Part shown: positions 53,096-61,255 of the stretch, piece after piece
Numbering within the stretch: position 1 is the first letter of the stretch
Layout: each line of letters begins with the position of its first letter
Origin: CALCCV01 sp964388665
Lineage (GTDB): Bacteria > Bdellovibrionota > Bdellovibrionia > Bdellovibrionales > Bdellovibrionaceae
Assembly (NCBI GenBank): GCA_964388665.1
Contig: CAYMBJ010000014.1
Span: forward strand, 1-63,884
DNA length: 63,884 nucleotides
Reading direction: 5' to 3'
Translations under genes and position numbers: made by a program
The notes under the pieces: model-generated
Databases searched by the model: none
Seen by the model: the letters and a program-made list of their open reading frames with translations, nothing else
Told to the model about the DNA's origin: nothing

Positions 53096-53428
53096 TGTCG
53101 GTCAAGATAGTCGAATTCCATGGTATTTTCAAATTTGCCGTGTGCCAAATGCGTTTCAGCGCCCCTATCAGAAATTTTTACATCAATGGAACCCCATATA
53201 CGAATGTTCGCCTTGAAAAAGTTACCTGTTATCAAGTAATCCATGCACTCGCCTGTATCTGAGTTTTTCAGGAGCTTGTTATTAACCAGGGCGAAAGAAA
53301 GTCAACAAAGTCATTCTTAAAAAGACCCATTTCGACTTAATTTGCTTTCGGCCGGGTTAATAAGTGACATGGTATAGAAAATTTAATTTGTAATTCGTCC
53401 CAGTTGGCTGGATCGTAAGAGCTATATT
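53096..53428. other. 333-bp divergent intergenic region
   Basis: It should hold promoters for both flanking genes; none is certain. It contains copy C of the CCTGAAAAACTCAG repeat (53251-53274, minus orientation), the only copy not next to a gene end. Confidence 0.4.
53251..53274 (-). repeat. Dispersed CCTGAAAAACTCAG repeat, copy C
   Basis: The reverse complement reads CTCCTGAAAAACTCAG followed by ATACAGGC, differing from copy A (2682) and copy B (13314) at one or two positions only. Here it lies between divergent genes, so a simple terminator role does not explain it. Confidence 0.65.
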
Positions 53429-54253
53429 ATGAAATCAGTCGAATTGTTGCACCAACTCATATCTCATGAAATGGCCGAAGCAGAAGTCAAACATCAGCTG
53501 CTTGGTGGATTGTTATCAGAGCCGGAACCAAAATTGGTGGTTAAAAAATTTGAAGGAAGCTATGTCAGTCATTCCACTAGCGACAGTGGTTTGCTTGCGC
53601 CCTTTAGCCTGGCGCGCATTCAAGAGATTTCTGCCAAAGGACTTTTGTCTGCCCATGAATACATGATGGATTTAAAAAAGAAATTTGTCCTGGCTTTGGC
53701 TCCCCTCGGTATTGAAGCCGAAGCCTACAATTCGCTGCGAAAATTGCAGTACGCGATCTTTAATACACGCTCCATCATGTACTGTGACATTAGCAAACTC
53801 GACAATAACCCGAGTTTCCAGGAGCTTGCCGAATCGCCACACACCTATGATTTGCGGCATGGATCAGCTGATGACACTCTGGCCGGAGCTTATGAAGTCT
53901 TGGCCAGCAATGCTGCCATCACAGAGCTAGAGTTTGAGCAAAACTATAAATTCTGGCTGCAACACAATGATCAGGCCGAAATTTATTCATTACGCATCGA
54001 TCGCAAGGTGGCGGCCATTGGCATGTTCAGTTGGCGTGGAAAATCAGGAATCCTTTCATCAGCAGTTGTGGCGCCTGAGTTTCGCGGTCGAGGATTGCAA
54101 AAAAGACTCATTATCGAGCGCCTTCATCGCGCTAAATCTCTTGGGCTCATGTGGGTGTATGCCCCAAGTGTGCCGCCTTTTAGCGCCAGTGAAACCAGTC
54201 TGCGCCGCTGCGGCCTCGAAGTCCTCTGCAATCGCTCCTTCTGGAAAATCTAA
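53429..54253 (+). CDS. GNAT-family N-acetyltransferase with long N-terminal region
   Basis: A 274-residue protein whose C-terminal ~100 residues form a GNAT acetyl-CoA-binding fold: IDRKVAAIGMFSWRGKSGILSSAVVAPEFRGRGLQKRLIIERLHRAKSLG (conserved R/Q-x-x-G-x-G/A pyrophosphate loop in RGRGLQKRL). The first ~170 residues are not similar to anything I recognise and may bind the substrate. Acetyl acceptor unknown. Its stop is followed by inverted repeat E3. Confidence 0.8.
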   Translation: MKSVELLHQLISHEMAEAEVKHQLLGGLLSEPEPKLVVKKFEGSYVSHSTSDSGLLAPFSLARIQEISAKGLLSAHEYMMDLKKKFVLALAPLGIEAEAYNSLRKLQYAIFNTRSIMYCDISKLDNNPSFQELAESPHTYDLRHGSADDTLAGAYEVLASNAAITELEFEQNYKFWLQHNDQAEIYSLRIDRKVAAIGMFSWRGKSGILSSAVVAPEFRGRGLQKRLIIERLHRAKSLGLMWVYAPSVPPFSASETSLRRCGLEVLCNRSFWKI

Positions 54254-54267
54254 GCTGAAAATCTTAG

Positions 54268-54438
54268 GCCTCCCCAACTGGCTGCTCTTTCTCAATAGCT
54301 GAGTCCAAACCCCTCGCAGCCGAGGCGCGAGGAGCGAGCGACCGAGGCGTAGTTCCCCTACGCCGCAGGGAAGCAAGCGACGAAGCAACGAAGGATCCGA
54401 GGGTTTTGGACTCAGCTATCGTCGCCTTTGGGGAGGCC
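54268..54438. repeat. Nested inverted-repeat element E3 between convergent genes
   Basis: The outer arms GGCCTCCCCAA (54268-54278) and TTGGGGAGGCC (54428-54438) match perfectly. The inner arms 54295-54316 and 54398-54419 match at 21 of 22 positions (ATAGCTGAGTCC...). The arms on the right are the last eight codons and stop of the HMG-CoA lyase gene, and the left copy still reads GLPN...S-stop in the opposite direction. The core (54317-54397) has GAGGCGCGAGGAGCGAGCGA, a hairpin GGCGTAG-TTCCC-CTACGCC and GCGACGAAGCAACGAAGG. It is homologous in layout to E2 and E1. Confidence 0.82.
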
Positions 54439-55341
54439 CACGCCACCCACTCGCGAGCTGATTTCGTGTTTAACGGCACTTTCAAGCTTTGGTTTGAGGG
54501 CAAGCAATTTGGGTAACGAAATAGGACTTTTAATATTTTTGCCACGAAAGGAATAGAGAATGTCCTCAGTTGCGACATTGCCTTTGGCTCCCGGAGCGTA
54601 AGGGCAGCCGCCAAGGCCACCGACGCTGGCGTCAAAACTGCGCACCCCTAAGCGATAGGCCGTGTGCACATTAGCTAAAGCCTGACCTCGGGTATCGTGA
54701 AAATGACCCGCCACTTTTTTTAAAGGCAAAGTTCGTTTTAAAGTGGCAAAAAACTTTTCTACTTCTATTGGGCTGGCGGCGCCAATGGTGTCGCCAATGG
54801 AGACTTCGTAGCAACCCATTTTAAGAAGTTGCTGCACATACGGAATAACTTTCTTGATAGCAATGGCGCCTTCAAAGGGACACCAAAAGCAGCAACTCAA
54901 ATATCCTCGGACTTTTATTTTCTTTTGCTTAGCGATCTTCATTACCGGTTCGAACCTGACAAAACTTTCGGCGATGGTGCAGTTGATATTTGCCTTCGAA
55001 AAGGACTCGCTTGCTGCTGCAAAAACCGCCACCTCTTTCAGTCCCGCCGCCAAGGCCTCTTGCATGCCTCGTTCATTGGGAACCAAAGCTGATAGATTTA
55101 CATTTTTTGGCAACTCTCCTGCTAGTTTGGCCTTTAGCAAAGACTCGATCACTTCGTGAGAGCCCTGCATCTGTGGCACCCACTTGGGCGAGACAAAAGC
55201 TCCCACCTCAAGGTCACTGATTCCCGCGGCCACCAACTCACGCGCCAATTCCACACGATTTTCGACGGAGACATGCACTTTTTCGTTTTGCAGTCCGTCG
55301 CGCAGACCCATTTCAATAATCCGCAAGCTATTTGTTGGCAC
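54412..55341 (-). CDS. mvaB: Hydroxymethylglutaryl-CoA lyase
   Basis: A 309-residue HMGL-like TIM-barrel lyase that splits HMG-CoA to acetoacetate and acetyl-CoA, the last step of leucine degradation. Signatures: IIEMGLRDGLQNEK, YLSCCFWCPFEGAI, EVSIGDTIGAASP, GHFHDTRGQALANV (metal His) and the catalytic-Cys signature SVGGLGGCPYAPGAKGN. The final residues GLPKGDDS and the stop codon lie inside an inverted repeat (E3). It is last in the operon, 12 bases after the biotin-carrier gene. Confidence 0.95.
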   Translation of the reverse strand: MPTNSLRIIEMGLRDGLQNEKVHVSVENRVELARELVAAGISDLEVGAFVSPKWVPQMQGSHEVIESLLKAKLAGELPKNVNLSALVPNERGMQEALAAGLKEVAVFAAASESFSKANINCTIAESFVRFEPVMKIAKQKKIKVRGYLSCCFWCPFEGAIAIKKVIPYVQQLLKMGCYEVSIGDTIGAASPIEVEKFFATLKRTLPLKKVAGHFHDTRGQALANVHTAYRLGVRSFDASVGGLGGCPYAPGAKGNVATEDILYSFRGKNIKSPISLPKLLALKPKLESAVKHEISSRVGGVGLPKGDDS

Positions 55342-55353
55342 GAGCGATCCTCC

Positions 55354-55740
55354 TCAAGCTTCTTTATCGCCAGCTTTGGCAGAGATCTTGGCTAACACTT
55401 CGCCCAACTGCACTTGATCACTCAATTTGCAATTGAGTTGTTCTAGTTCTCCGCCAATTTCTGCCTTTAGTGAATATTCCATTTTCATGGCTTCCATGAT
55501 CAAAATCACTTCGCCAGGTTTCAGCTGATCACCAACTGTTTTAAAGATTTTTGTGATCTTGCCGGGCATGGGTGCTTTGACAAGATTGTTACCGCTGCCG
55601 CTGACTCCCGCTCTGTTTTCTCGAGGTTCCCGCAGAGGAGCGACAAAAGTTCGCCCTTGTCGGTGTATCCAAATTTGATTGCCGACAATCTCTGCGTTAC
55701 CTTCAAGGACCTGATCTGCGACTTTCCATGTTCTTTTCAT
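55354..55740 (-). CDS. Biotin carboxyl carrier subunit of an acyl-CoA carboxylase
   Basis: A 128-residue protein with a C-terminal biotinyl domain (about 55-125): VKAPMPGKITKIF, then EAMKMEYSLKAE with the biotin-attachment Lys. The N-terminal part resembles the linker that joins BC and BCCP in methylcrotonyl-CoA carboxylase alpha. Here it is a separate subunit, overlapping the biotin carboxylase gene by four bases, so the usual single alpha chain is split in two. A lipoyl domain is unlikely given the AMKM motif. Confidence 0.92.
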   Translation of the reverse strand: MKRTWKVADQVLEGNAEIVGNQIWIHRQGRTFVAPLREPRENRAGVSGSGNNLVKAPMPGKITKIFKTVGDQLKPGEVILIMEAMKMEYSLKAEIGGELEQLNCKLSDQVQLGEVLAKISAKAGDKEA

Positions 55741-57278
55741 ATTTTAGTAATCCCCACTTGCTGAACACCACTTGATAAACGCCATTGGCCGGCAAAGGGA
55801 CTCTCTGTAGTATCGCTTGCAAGAGCTGCTCTTTCAGAATTGGCCATGTAAGCGGCCGGATCCTTGCGAATCTGCCTAATGATCTCCTGGTCCGTTTCGG
55901 AAAGAGGCTGCGGCACCAGCGGATCTGCAAGATGTGTTTCAATAAATCGCGTGGTCATGGTGCCATCTTTAAATCGTGGATGCTCGAGAATGGCTTTGAG
56001 ATAGGGAATATTGGTGTGCACGCCAAATACGATGCACTCATTTAACACCCTGACCGTCTTAGCAATGCAACTGGCACGGTCCGTGTCCCACACCACAACT
56101 TTGGCAATCATGGGATCATAGTAAGAGGTGATTTCGTCACCGCTGGAAAAACCATATTCATAACGCCGGCCTGGACCTTCGGGAAAATAAATTTGGCCCA
56201 AGAGTCCCGTGCTGGGTATGCCACCCAAATATGGATTTTCGGCATACACGCGACATTCAATCGCATGGCCACGTGGGGATTGATAAGATTCAGAGGAGGC
56301 ATGATGAAAGCTCTGATCAGCAGTGAGAATTTGCATTTTTACCAAATCTTCGTTCATCACCATTTCGGTCACTGGATGTTCGACTTGCAGACGCGTGTTC
56401 ACCTCCAACAGATAGCATTGCTCATCTTGCAGTAAAAACTCAACAGTGCCAGCGCTTTGATAACCGACGGCTTCGGCAATCGCCACTGCGTAGTCACCCA
56501 TTTTGGTACGCAATTCTTTTGAAAGCGAAGGCGAGGTCGCCTCTTCGATGATCTTTTGATGACGGCGCTGCACGGAGCATTCGCGATCAAACAGATGCCT
56601 TACTTTTCCCGCGGCATCGCCAAAAATTTGAAACTCAATGTGCTTGGCTCGGTCCAAATACTTTTCAATAAAGACCTGTGGCGATCCAAACGAAGACTCC
56701 GCTTCGCGCTGAGCCGAGGCGATGAGTTCACTCGCTTCATCAGTGTTGCGCAAAATCTTCATGCCGCGACCACCGCCGCCAGCGGCCGCTTTGACGATCA
56801 CAGGATAGCCCATTTTTTCGGCCTCACTCACCAATCGTGATAGGCTTTGATCCTGACCCTGGTAGCCCGGCACCATTGGAATCTTTAATTTGTGTGCCAG
56901 TGTTTTGCAGGCCATCTTATCGCCAAGCGCGCGAATGGCGCTTGCGCTAGGACCAATAAATACCAAGCCCGCCTCTGTAACGGCCTGAGCAAAATCGGCA
57001 TTTTCAGATAAAAAGCCAAAGCCTGGGTGAATCGCATCAGCACCCATCGACAGGGCACCTTGAATGTTCTTTTGTATCTGCAGGTAACTCTCTGCGGTTG
57101 GCGCGGGACCAATGCAAACTTTTTTGGTGGCCATGCGGTAGGCCCGCGACTGCACATCCACGTCAGAATGTAGCAACACCGAATCCAATCCCAAGTCTTG
57201 GCAAGCTCTAATGATCCTTACTGCCACTTCGCCACGATTGGCGATCGCCACTGTTTTTATTTTTTTCGTCATCTTCAC
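55737..57278 (-). CDS. Biotin carboxylase subunit (methylcrotonyl-CoA carboxylase alpha type)
   Basis: A 513-residue ATP-grasp biotin carboxylase. Motifs: ANRGEVAVRIIRACQDLG, FGFLSENADFAQAV, VIVKAAAGGGGRGMKI (ATP loop), FDRECSVQRRHQKIIEE, FLLEVNTRLQVEHPVTE (metal and catalytic region) and ECRVYAENP. It carboxylates biotin on the small carrier encoded next. It lacks its own biotinyl domain, ending about 30 residues after the BC C-terminal lobe. The operon context with hydratase and HMG-CoA lyase points to 3-methylcrotonyl-CoA as final acceptor. Confidence 0.93.
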   Translation of the reverse strand: MKMTKKIKTVAIANRGEVAVRIIRACQDLGLDSVLLHSDVDVQSRAYRMATKKVCIGPAPTAESYLQIQKNIQGALSMGADAIHPGFGFLSENADFAQAVTEAGLVFIGPSASAIRALGDKMACKTLAHKLKIPMVPGYQGQDQSLSRLVSEAEKMGYPVIVKAAAGGGGRGMKILRNTDEASELIASAQREAESSFGSPQVFIEKYLDRAKHIEFQIFGDAAGKVRHLFDRECSVQRRHQKIIEEATSPSLSKELRTKMGDYAVAIAEAVGYQSAGTVEFLLQDEQCYLLEVNTRLQVEHPVTEMVMNEDLVKMQILTADQSFHHASSESYQSPRGHAIECRVYAENPYLGGIPSTGLLGQIYFPEGPGRRYEYGFSSGDEITSYYDPMIAKVVVWDTDRASCIAKTVRVLNECIVFGVHTNIPYLKAILEHPRFKDGTMTTRFIETHLADPLVPQPLSETDQEIIRQIRKDPAAYMANSERAALASDTTESPFAGQWRLSSGVQQVGITKI

Positions 57279-58048
57279 TTCCAGCTGGGTTTGCGTTTTT
57301 CGAGAAAGCTCTTTAAACCCTCTTGCCCCTCGGAGCTAATTCGGCGCTCGGCAATGATTTTTGTGGTTCGCTCCATTTGCTCTTCCCAATCCATGCGGCC
57401 AATTTCATTCAATAGGCGCTTGGTTTCACGGACAGCCTCGGGACCCACTTTTTTAAAATTGCTGACCGTCTCTGCAAGCATCTTTTCGCCGTCGCCGCGC
57501 TCAGCAACTTTGACAATCAGTCCCATTTCTTTGCAAGTGTCGGCATCAAAACTTTCTGCCGAGATCATGTAAGGAAGAGCTCTTCCTGGGTTGCACTTGC
57601 GCATAATAAAGGGGCTGATCACAGCTGGAGCTATTCCCAACTTCACTTCACTAAAACAAAAATCTGTGCCTTTTTCGGCAATCACGTAATCACAGCATGC
57701 GATCATGCCCAGTGCTCCACCATATGCAGCTCCGTGTGCTAGTCCAATTGTTGGCAGTGCACACATCGCAATGGCTTCAAACATTCTAAAAAGCTGTTCG
57801 GCATCGGCACGATTTTGTTCAAAGGTGTAATTCACCATCATACTCATCCATTGCAGGTCCGCACCGGCACAAAAGACTTTTCCTTCGCCCGTCAGTACAG
57901 CTGCACGTAAATCTTTTCGCTTGTTCAATTTTTTAAAGAGCTCGGTGATCTCCTCAATCATCTCCGGATTGAACGCGTTTCTCACATCGGGTCGATTGAG
58001 GCGCACATAGCAAACGCTATCTTGCTCACTTATATTAATATAGGCCAT
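57275..58048 (-). CDS. Enoyl-CoA hydratase, probable methylglutaconyl-CoA hydratase
   Basis: A 257-residue crotonase. FCAGADLQWM is the oxyanion-hole segment, and AHGAAYGGALGMIACCDYVIAEKGTDFCFSEVKLGIAPAVISPF is the second, with the acidic residues expected for hydratases. Between MCC and HMG-CoA lyase the natural substrate is 3-methylglutaconyl-CoA, hydrated to HMG-CoA. ATG overlap (four bases) with the biotin carboxylase gene. Upstream a 104-base gap with repeats separates it from the carboxyltransferase gene. Confidence 0.92.
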   Translation of the reverse strand: MAYINISEQDSVCYVRLNRPDVRNAFNPEMIEEITELFKKLNKRKDLRAAVLTGEGKVFCAGADLQWMSMMVNYTFEQNRADAEQLFRMFEAIAMCALPTIGLAHGAAYGGALGMIACCDYVIAEKGTDFCFSEVKLGIAPAVISPFIMRKCNPGRALPYMISAESFDADTCKEMGLIVKVAERGDGEKMLAETVSNFKKVGPEAVRETKRLLNEIGRMDWEEQMERTTKIIAERRISSEGQEGLKSFLEKRKPSWK

Positions 58049-58152
58049 CTGCAGTTATTCCTTTCATTGAAGCGGATCGCAAAGTGCAAAAACAAGTCGC
58101 AAACAAGTCGCAAAGTGCGACAAATGTATCGCCGCAGGCGACCAATACATTG
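58049..58152 (-). other. 104-base intra-operon spacer with repeats and a hairpin
   Basis: Between otherwise overlapping genes this spacer holds the direct repeat ACAAGTCGCAA twice in tandem (about 58091-58112), further GTCGCA/TGCGAC motifs, and a bulged stem AATGTATCGCC / GGCGACCAATACATT with a three-base loop GCA. It could be an mRNA processing or stability site. No promoter is recognised. Confidence 0.5.
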
Positions 58153-59760
58153 CTACATGCGAAAAACACCATGAGTCTTGGTTCCCCAATCTTTATAGAG
58201 ACTGGCGCCGATTCCCAGCGCCAAAACTCGGCGCGTGTCCGCAGGATCGATGATGCCGTCATCCCAAATTCGCGCCGTCGAATAATAGGCTGAGCTTTCC
58301 ACTTCGTACTTATCCAAAATTGGCTGTTTAAATGCTTGCTGATCGGCCTCTGACATCTGTTGCCCTTTTGCCGCCAATTGATCCTGCTTTACGGTTAGCA
58401 AGACATTGGCGGCTTGCTCTCCGCCCATCACGCTGATTTTAGCGTTGGGCCACATAAACATCATGCGCGGCTGATAGGCGCGACCACACATACCATAGTT
58501 GCCGGCCCCATAGGAGCCACCAATCACCACGGTAAATTTTGGCACATGAGTTTGCGAAACGGCCATCACCAGTTTTGCACCATGCTTGGCAATGCCTTTA
58601 TTTTCGTATTTTTTACCGACCATAAAGCCTGTGATATTTTGCAAAAACACCAAGGGAATATTTCGCTGACTGCAAAGTTCAACAAAGTGAGCGGCCTTCA
58701 ATGCGCTCTCGCTAAACAGCACACCATTGTTGGCAACAATCCCCACGGGGTATCCCCACAGATGTGCAAATCCGGTGACGATCGTATTGCCATAAAGGGG
58801 CTTGAATTCATGAAACTGGCTGCCATCTACCAAACGAGCGATGACCTCGCGCACATCAAATGGGACGCGAGCATCTTTAGAAACAATACCATACAATTCT
58901 TCGGCCTTATAGAGTGGCTCGATGACCGCTTTTTGCTTTAACTGTTGCTTTGGCACTAGATTGAGATTTTCCACAATGTCGCGCAACTTTTCGATGGCCT
59001 GCGCATCATCTTGGGCAAAGTGATCAGTAACGCCGCTGTTGACACAGTGAACTCTGGCGCCTCCCAATTCTTGCGCCGTGACCACCTCACCTGTGGCCGC
59101 TTTGACCAGTGGTGGTCCTCCTAAAAAAATGGTGCCATGGCCTTCGACAATGATATTTTCATCGCTCATAGCCGGCACATAAGCGCCGCCAGCGGTGCAG
59201 GAGCCCATCACGGCAGAAATTTGTGGAATTCCAGAGGCACTCATACGAGCTTGATTATAAAAGATTCTTCCAAAATGGTCGCGATCTGGAAAAACCTCCG
59301 ACTGCATCGGCAAAAAAGCACCACCGCTATCCACCAGATAAATACAAGGCAAACCATTTTCTGCGGCAATCTCTTGCGCGCGCAAATGCTTTTTCACTGT
59401 CATAGGAAAGTAAGTGCCACCCTTGACTGTGGCATCGTTGGCCACAATCATGCAGGGATGGCCATGAATCTGCCCAATGCCAGTCACAACACCCGCACTT
59501 GCCGCGTCGTTATCGTACATCTCCCATGCGGCAAGCGCAGAAAGCTCTAAAAATGCAGAGCTTGGATCCACCAGTGCCTCGATGCGCTCACGGGCCGTGA
59601 GTTTATTGCGCGATTTGTGACGAGCAATCGCCTTAGCGCCACCCCCCTCGCGTGTCTGCTTGAGTCGTTGGTGAAGGGTCTCTAACAAAGTGCGCTGGTG
59701 AGCGGCGTTTTCTTTGGCCTGGGGAGAGGATGAGTTGTATTGCGAAACGATGTCTTCCAC
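58153..59760 (-). CDS. Acyl-CoA carboxylase carboxyltransferase beta (methylcrotonyl-CoA carboxylase beta)
   Basis: A 535-residue carboxyltransferase that moves CO2 from biotin to the acyl-CoA. Signatures of MCC beta: RIEALVDPSSAFLELSALAAWEMY, VVANDATVKGGTYFPMTVKKHLRAQEIA, YLVDSGGAFLPMQ, GSCTAGGAYVPAMSDE, QNITGFMVGKKYE and GSYGAGNYGMCGRAYQPRMMFMWPNA. The start GTG shares one base with the TAG stop of the upstream gene. It completes a three-subunit carboxylase with the biotin carboxylase and carrier. Confidence 0.95.
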   Translation of the reverse strand: MEDIVSQYNSSSPQAKENAAHQRTLLETLHQRLKQTREGGGAKAIARHKSRNKLTARERIEALVDPSSAFLELSALAAWEMYDNDAASAGVVTGIGQIHGHPCMIVANDATVKGGTYFPMTVKKHLRAQEIAAENGLPCIYLVDSGGAFLPMQSEVFPDRDHFGRIFYNQARMSASGIPQISAVMGSCTAGGAYVPAMSDENIIVEGHGTIFLGGPPLVKAATGEVVTAQELGGARVHCVNSGVTDHFAQDDAQAIEKLRDIVENLNLVPKQQLKQKAVIEPLYKAEELYGIVSKDARVPFDVREVIARLVDGSQFHEFKPLYGNTIVTGFAHLWGYPVGIVANNGVLFSESALKAAHFVELCSQRNIPLVFLQNITGFMVGKKYENKGIAKHGAKLVMAVSQTHVPKFTVVIGGSYGAGNYGMCGRAYQPRMMFMWPNAKISVMGGEQAANVLLTVKQDQLAAKGQQMSEADQQAFKQPILDKYEVESSAYYSTARIWDDGIIDPADTRRVLALGIGASLYKDWGTKTHGVFRM

Positions 59761-60398
59761 TATGAAGCTCCTTCAAGCAGGGCACGAGAGCGCACACTGA
59801 GCTCCAATTCAATTTCTGCCAACAGCTGTTCATGCCCATCAAAGACTTTGACTTCGCTTTTGGTAGTGCCCTGTTGCTGGTTACGCAGATCGAGCAGCAA
59901 TGTTTGACACTGTCCTTCGTTGATCTCCAGTCTCAGTCGACAGTCTTCGTGAATCGGTCGCAAGACACGGTATTGAATTTTTGTAAAGCGCAGCTCGCAA
60001 GACTCTTGTTCAAAGCGCCGATTCCATAAAATTCGGCAAGATTCTGTGGCTCCGCCAATCAGGGCGGCCTCGCTCATTTCGTGAATCGAATTGCTTGAGT
60101 GGGTCTGGAGCGGCAGCACCACTTCCATATAGCTGTCAGTTAACTTAGCAATACGAAACCCCAGTGTGTGACTGATTGAGCGCAAATAATTAAGAACATA
60201 CCCATTGAGGAGGCGACTGGCCCGCGGTGATATGTCCTCTACCAAGGCCGATAAGTCTTCCATTTTTAGATTGAGTCCACGATGCTTGAGTTGCTCTTTG
60301 ATCTGTGCCTCAACCACTTCGCGTGTGCGAACATAACTGTCGCGCACTTTTTTCTCCAGCTCTAGGCCAATTCCAAAAACTTTATCCCGCAATTCCAT
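59760..60398 (-). CDS. Hotdog-fold protein (DUF4442 / YiiD-like thioesterase), first gene of leucine operon
   Basis: A 212-residue protein whose central part has hotdog-fold thioesterase character: YMEVVLPLQTHSSNSIHEMSEAALIGGATESC, like DUF4442/PaaI relatives that hydrolyse acyl-CoA. The N-terminal ~75 residues form a charged helical extension. It may release CoA from pathway intermediates. The stop shares a G with the start of the carboxyltransferase gene (TAGTG), so coupling is tight. The ribosome binding site region is a tandem duplication GGGTATCGAG, GGGGTATCGAG directly before the ATG. An isovaleryl-CoA dehydrogenase, expected in such an operon, is absent from the window. Confidence 0.65.
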   Translation of the reverse strand: MELRDKVFGIGLELEKKVRDSYVRTREVVEAQIKEQLKHRGLNLKMEDLSALVEDISPRASRLLNGYVLNYLRSISHTLGFRIAKLTDSYMEVVLPLQTHSSNSIHEMSEAALIGGATESCRILWNRRFEQESCELRFTKIQYRVLRPIHEDCRLRLEINEGQCQTLLLDLRNQQQGTTKSEVKVFDGHEQLLAEIELELSVRSRALLEGAS

Positions 60399-60580
60399 CT
60401 CGATACCCCTCTCGATACCCTTGGTTAAGGATGGGTTTTACACATCCTGATCGACCGCAGCAGACGCCCAAAAAAAGGACTCTGCTTTTCATTGAAAATT
60501 ACCAGTTCTCATGGTCCTATCAAGAGGATAACTCAGGTGTCGAGATTTAAAAATGCCATTAGCCCGTCGCGGAGGATAAG
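60399..60580. other. 182-bp divergent promoter region
   Basis: Separates the leucine operon from the plus-strand gene at 60581. Next to the minus-strand start lies the tandem CTCGATACCC repeat (60399-60420), which duplicates the ribosome binding site. Promoters are not identified with confidence. Confidence 0.45.
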
Positions 60581-61255
60581 GTGTATCGAATTTTTGGAGT
60601 GATTTTTTTATTTGCAGGGATGGTTTGGACTTGGCAGGCTGTGCACAGCCAATCAGTGATTGATACTGAGACCCATGCCGCCATTCAAAATCAGCTGCAA
60701 AACTATCTGCAACAGAAGGTCATAGAAAAGTATCCAGACTCTGAGTACATCTATTTTCCCACGCTTTGGACGCAAACCATCAATGATCACAAAATCAAAG
60801 CGACTTTTGAGATTCAATACTCTACGAAACTTGATCCCACCTCACAAAATACCATCAAGGGCGAGCTCACGTTGTTCCGCGAGCCTTCGGATCCGCAAAA
60901 TCGCGAAATTGAGTGGCGAGTGATGGAGCCCAAGCTCACGGGCCAGAGTCTCGAGTTTGCAGATGGCGGATTTGTGATCACCGACAAGGGCGTGCTTGAA
61001 AAAGGGGCTGACGGAGTCGAAGGCAATATGATCATCGAAAACGAATCCGCGGTGGAGTCCACCGTGCAACAGCCTGTTGAGCCTACGGCGACACGACCGA
61101 CTGAGCCTACGGCGACACGACCAACTGAGCCGCAGGCGACACCTCCTGTTGAACCCGCAGCGACACGTCCCGCTCAGCCAGCAGCGCCGCCTGCAACACC
61201 ACCGGTTGAATCCGACACCAATCCTGCTGCTGGCGCAGACACAACTGAAAAATGA
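60581..61255 (+). CDS. Exported protein with C-terminal Pro/Thr/Glu repeats
   Basis: A 224-residue protein starting at GTG (CGGAGGATAAG upstream) with a signal peptide (MYRIFGVIFLFAGMVWTWQAVHS). Residues ~25-140 form an alpha/beta domain I do not recognise. Residues ~165-220 are a low-complexity tail of imperfect heptads such as EPTATRP, TEPTATRP, TEPQATPP and AQPAAPP, a likely wall- or periplasm-spanning tether. Its stop overlaps the ATG of the methyltransferase gene (ATGA). Confidence 0.7.
   Translation: MYRIFGVIFLFAGMVWTWQAVHSQSVIDTETHAAIQNQLQNYLQQKVIEKYPDSEYIYFPTLWTQTINDHKIKATFEIQYSTKLDPTSQNTIKGELTLFREPSDPQNREIEWRVMEPKLTGQSLEFADGGFVITDKGVLEKGADGVEGNMIIENESAVESTVQQPVEPTATRPTEPTATRPTEPQATPPVEPAATRPAQPAAPPATPPVESDTNPAAGADTTEK

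Noticed and set aside
54059..54635. Open frames across inverted repeat E3
   Set aside because: They cross the repeat core, whose purine-rich sequence yields Arg/Glu/Ala-rich pseudo-protein in several frames.
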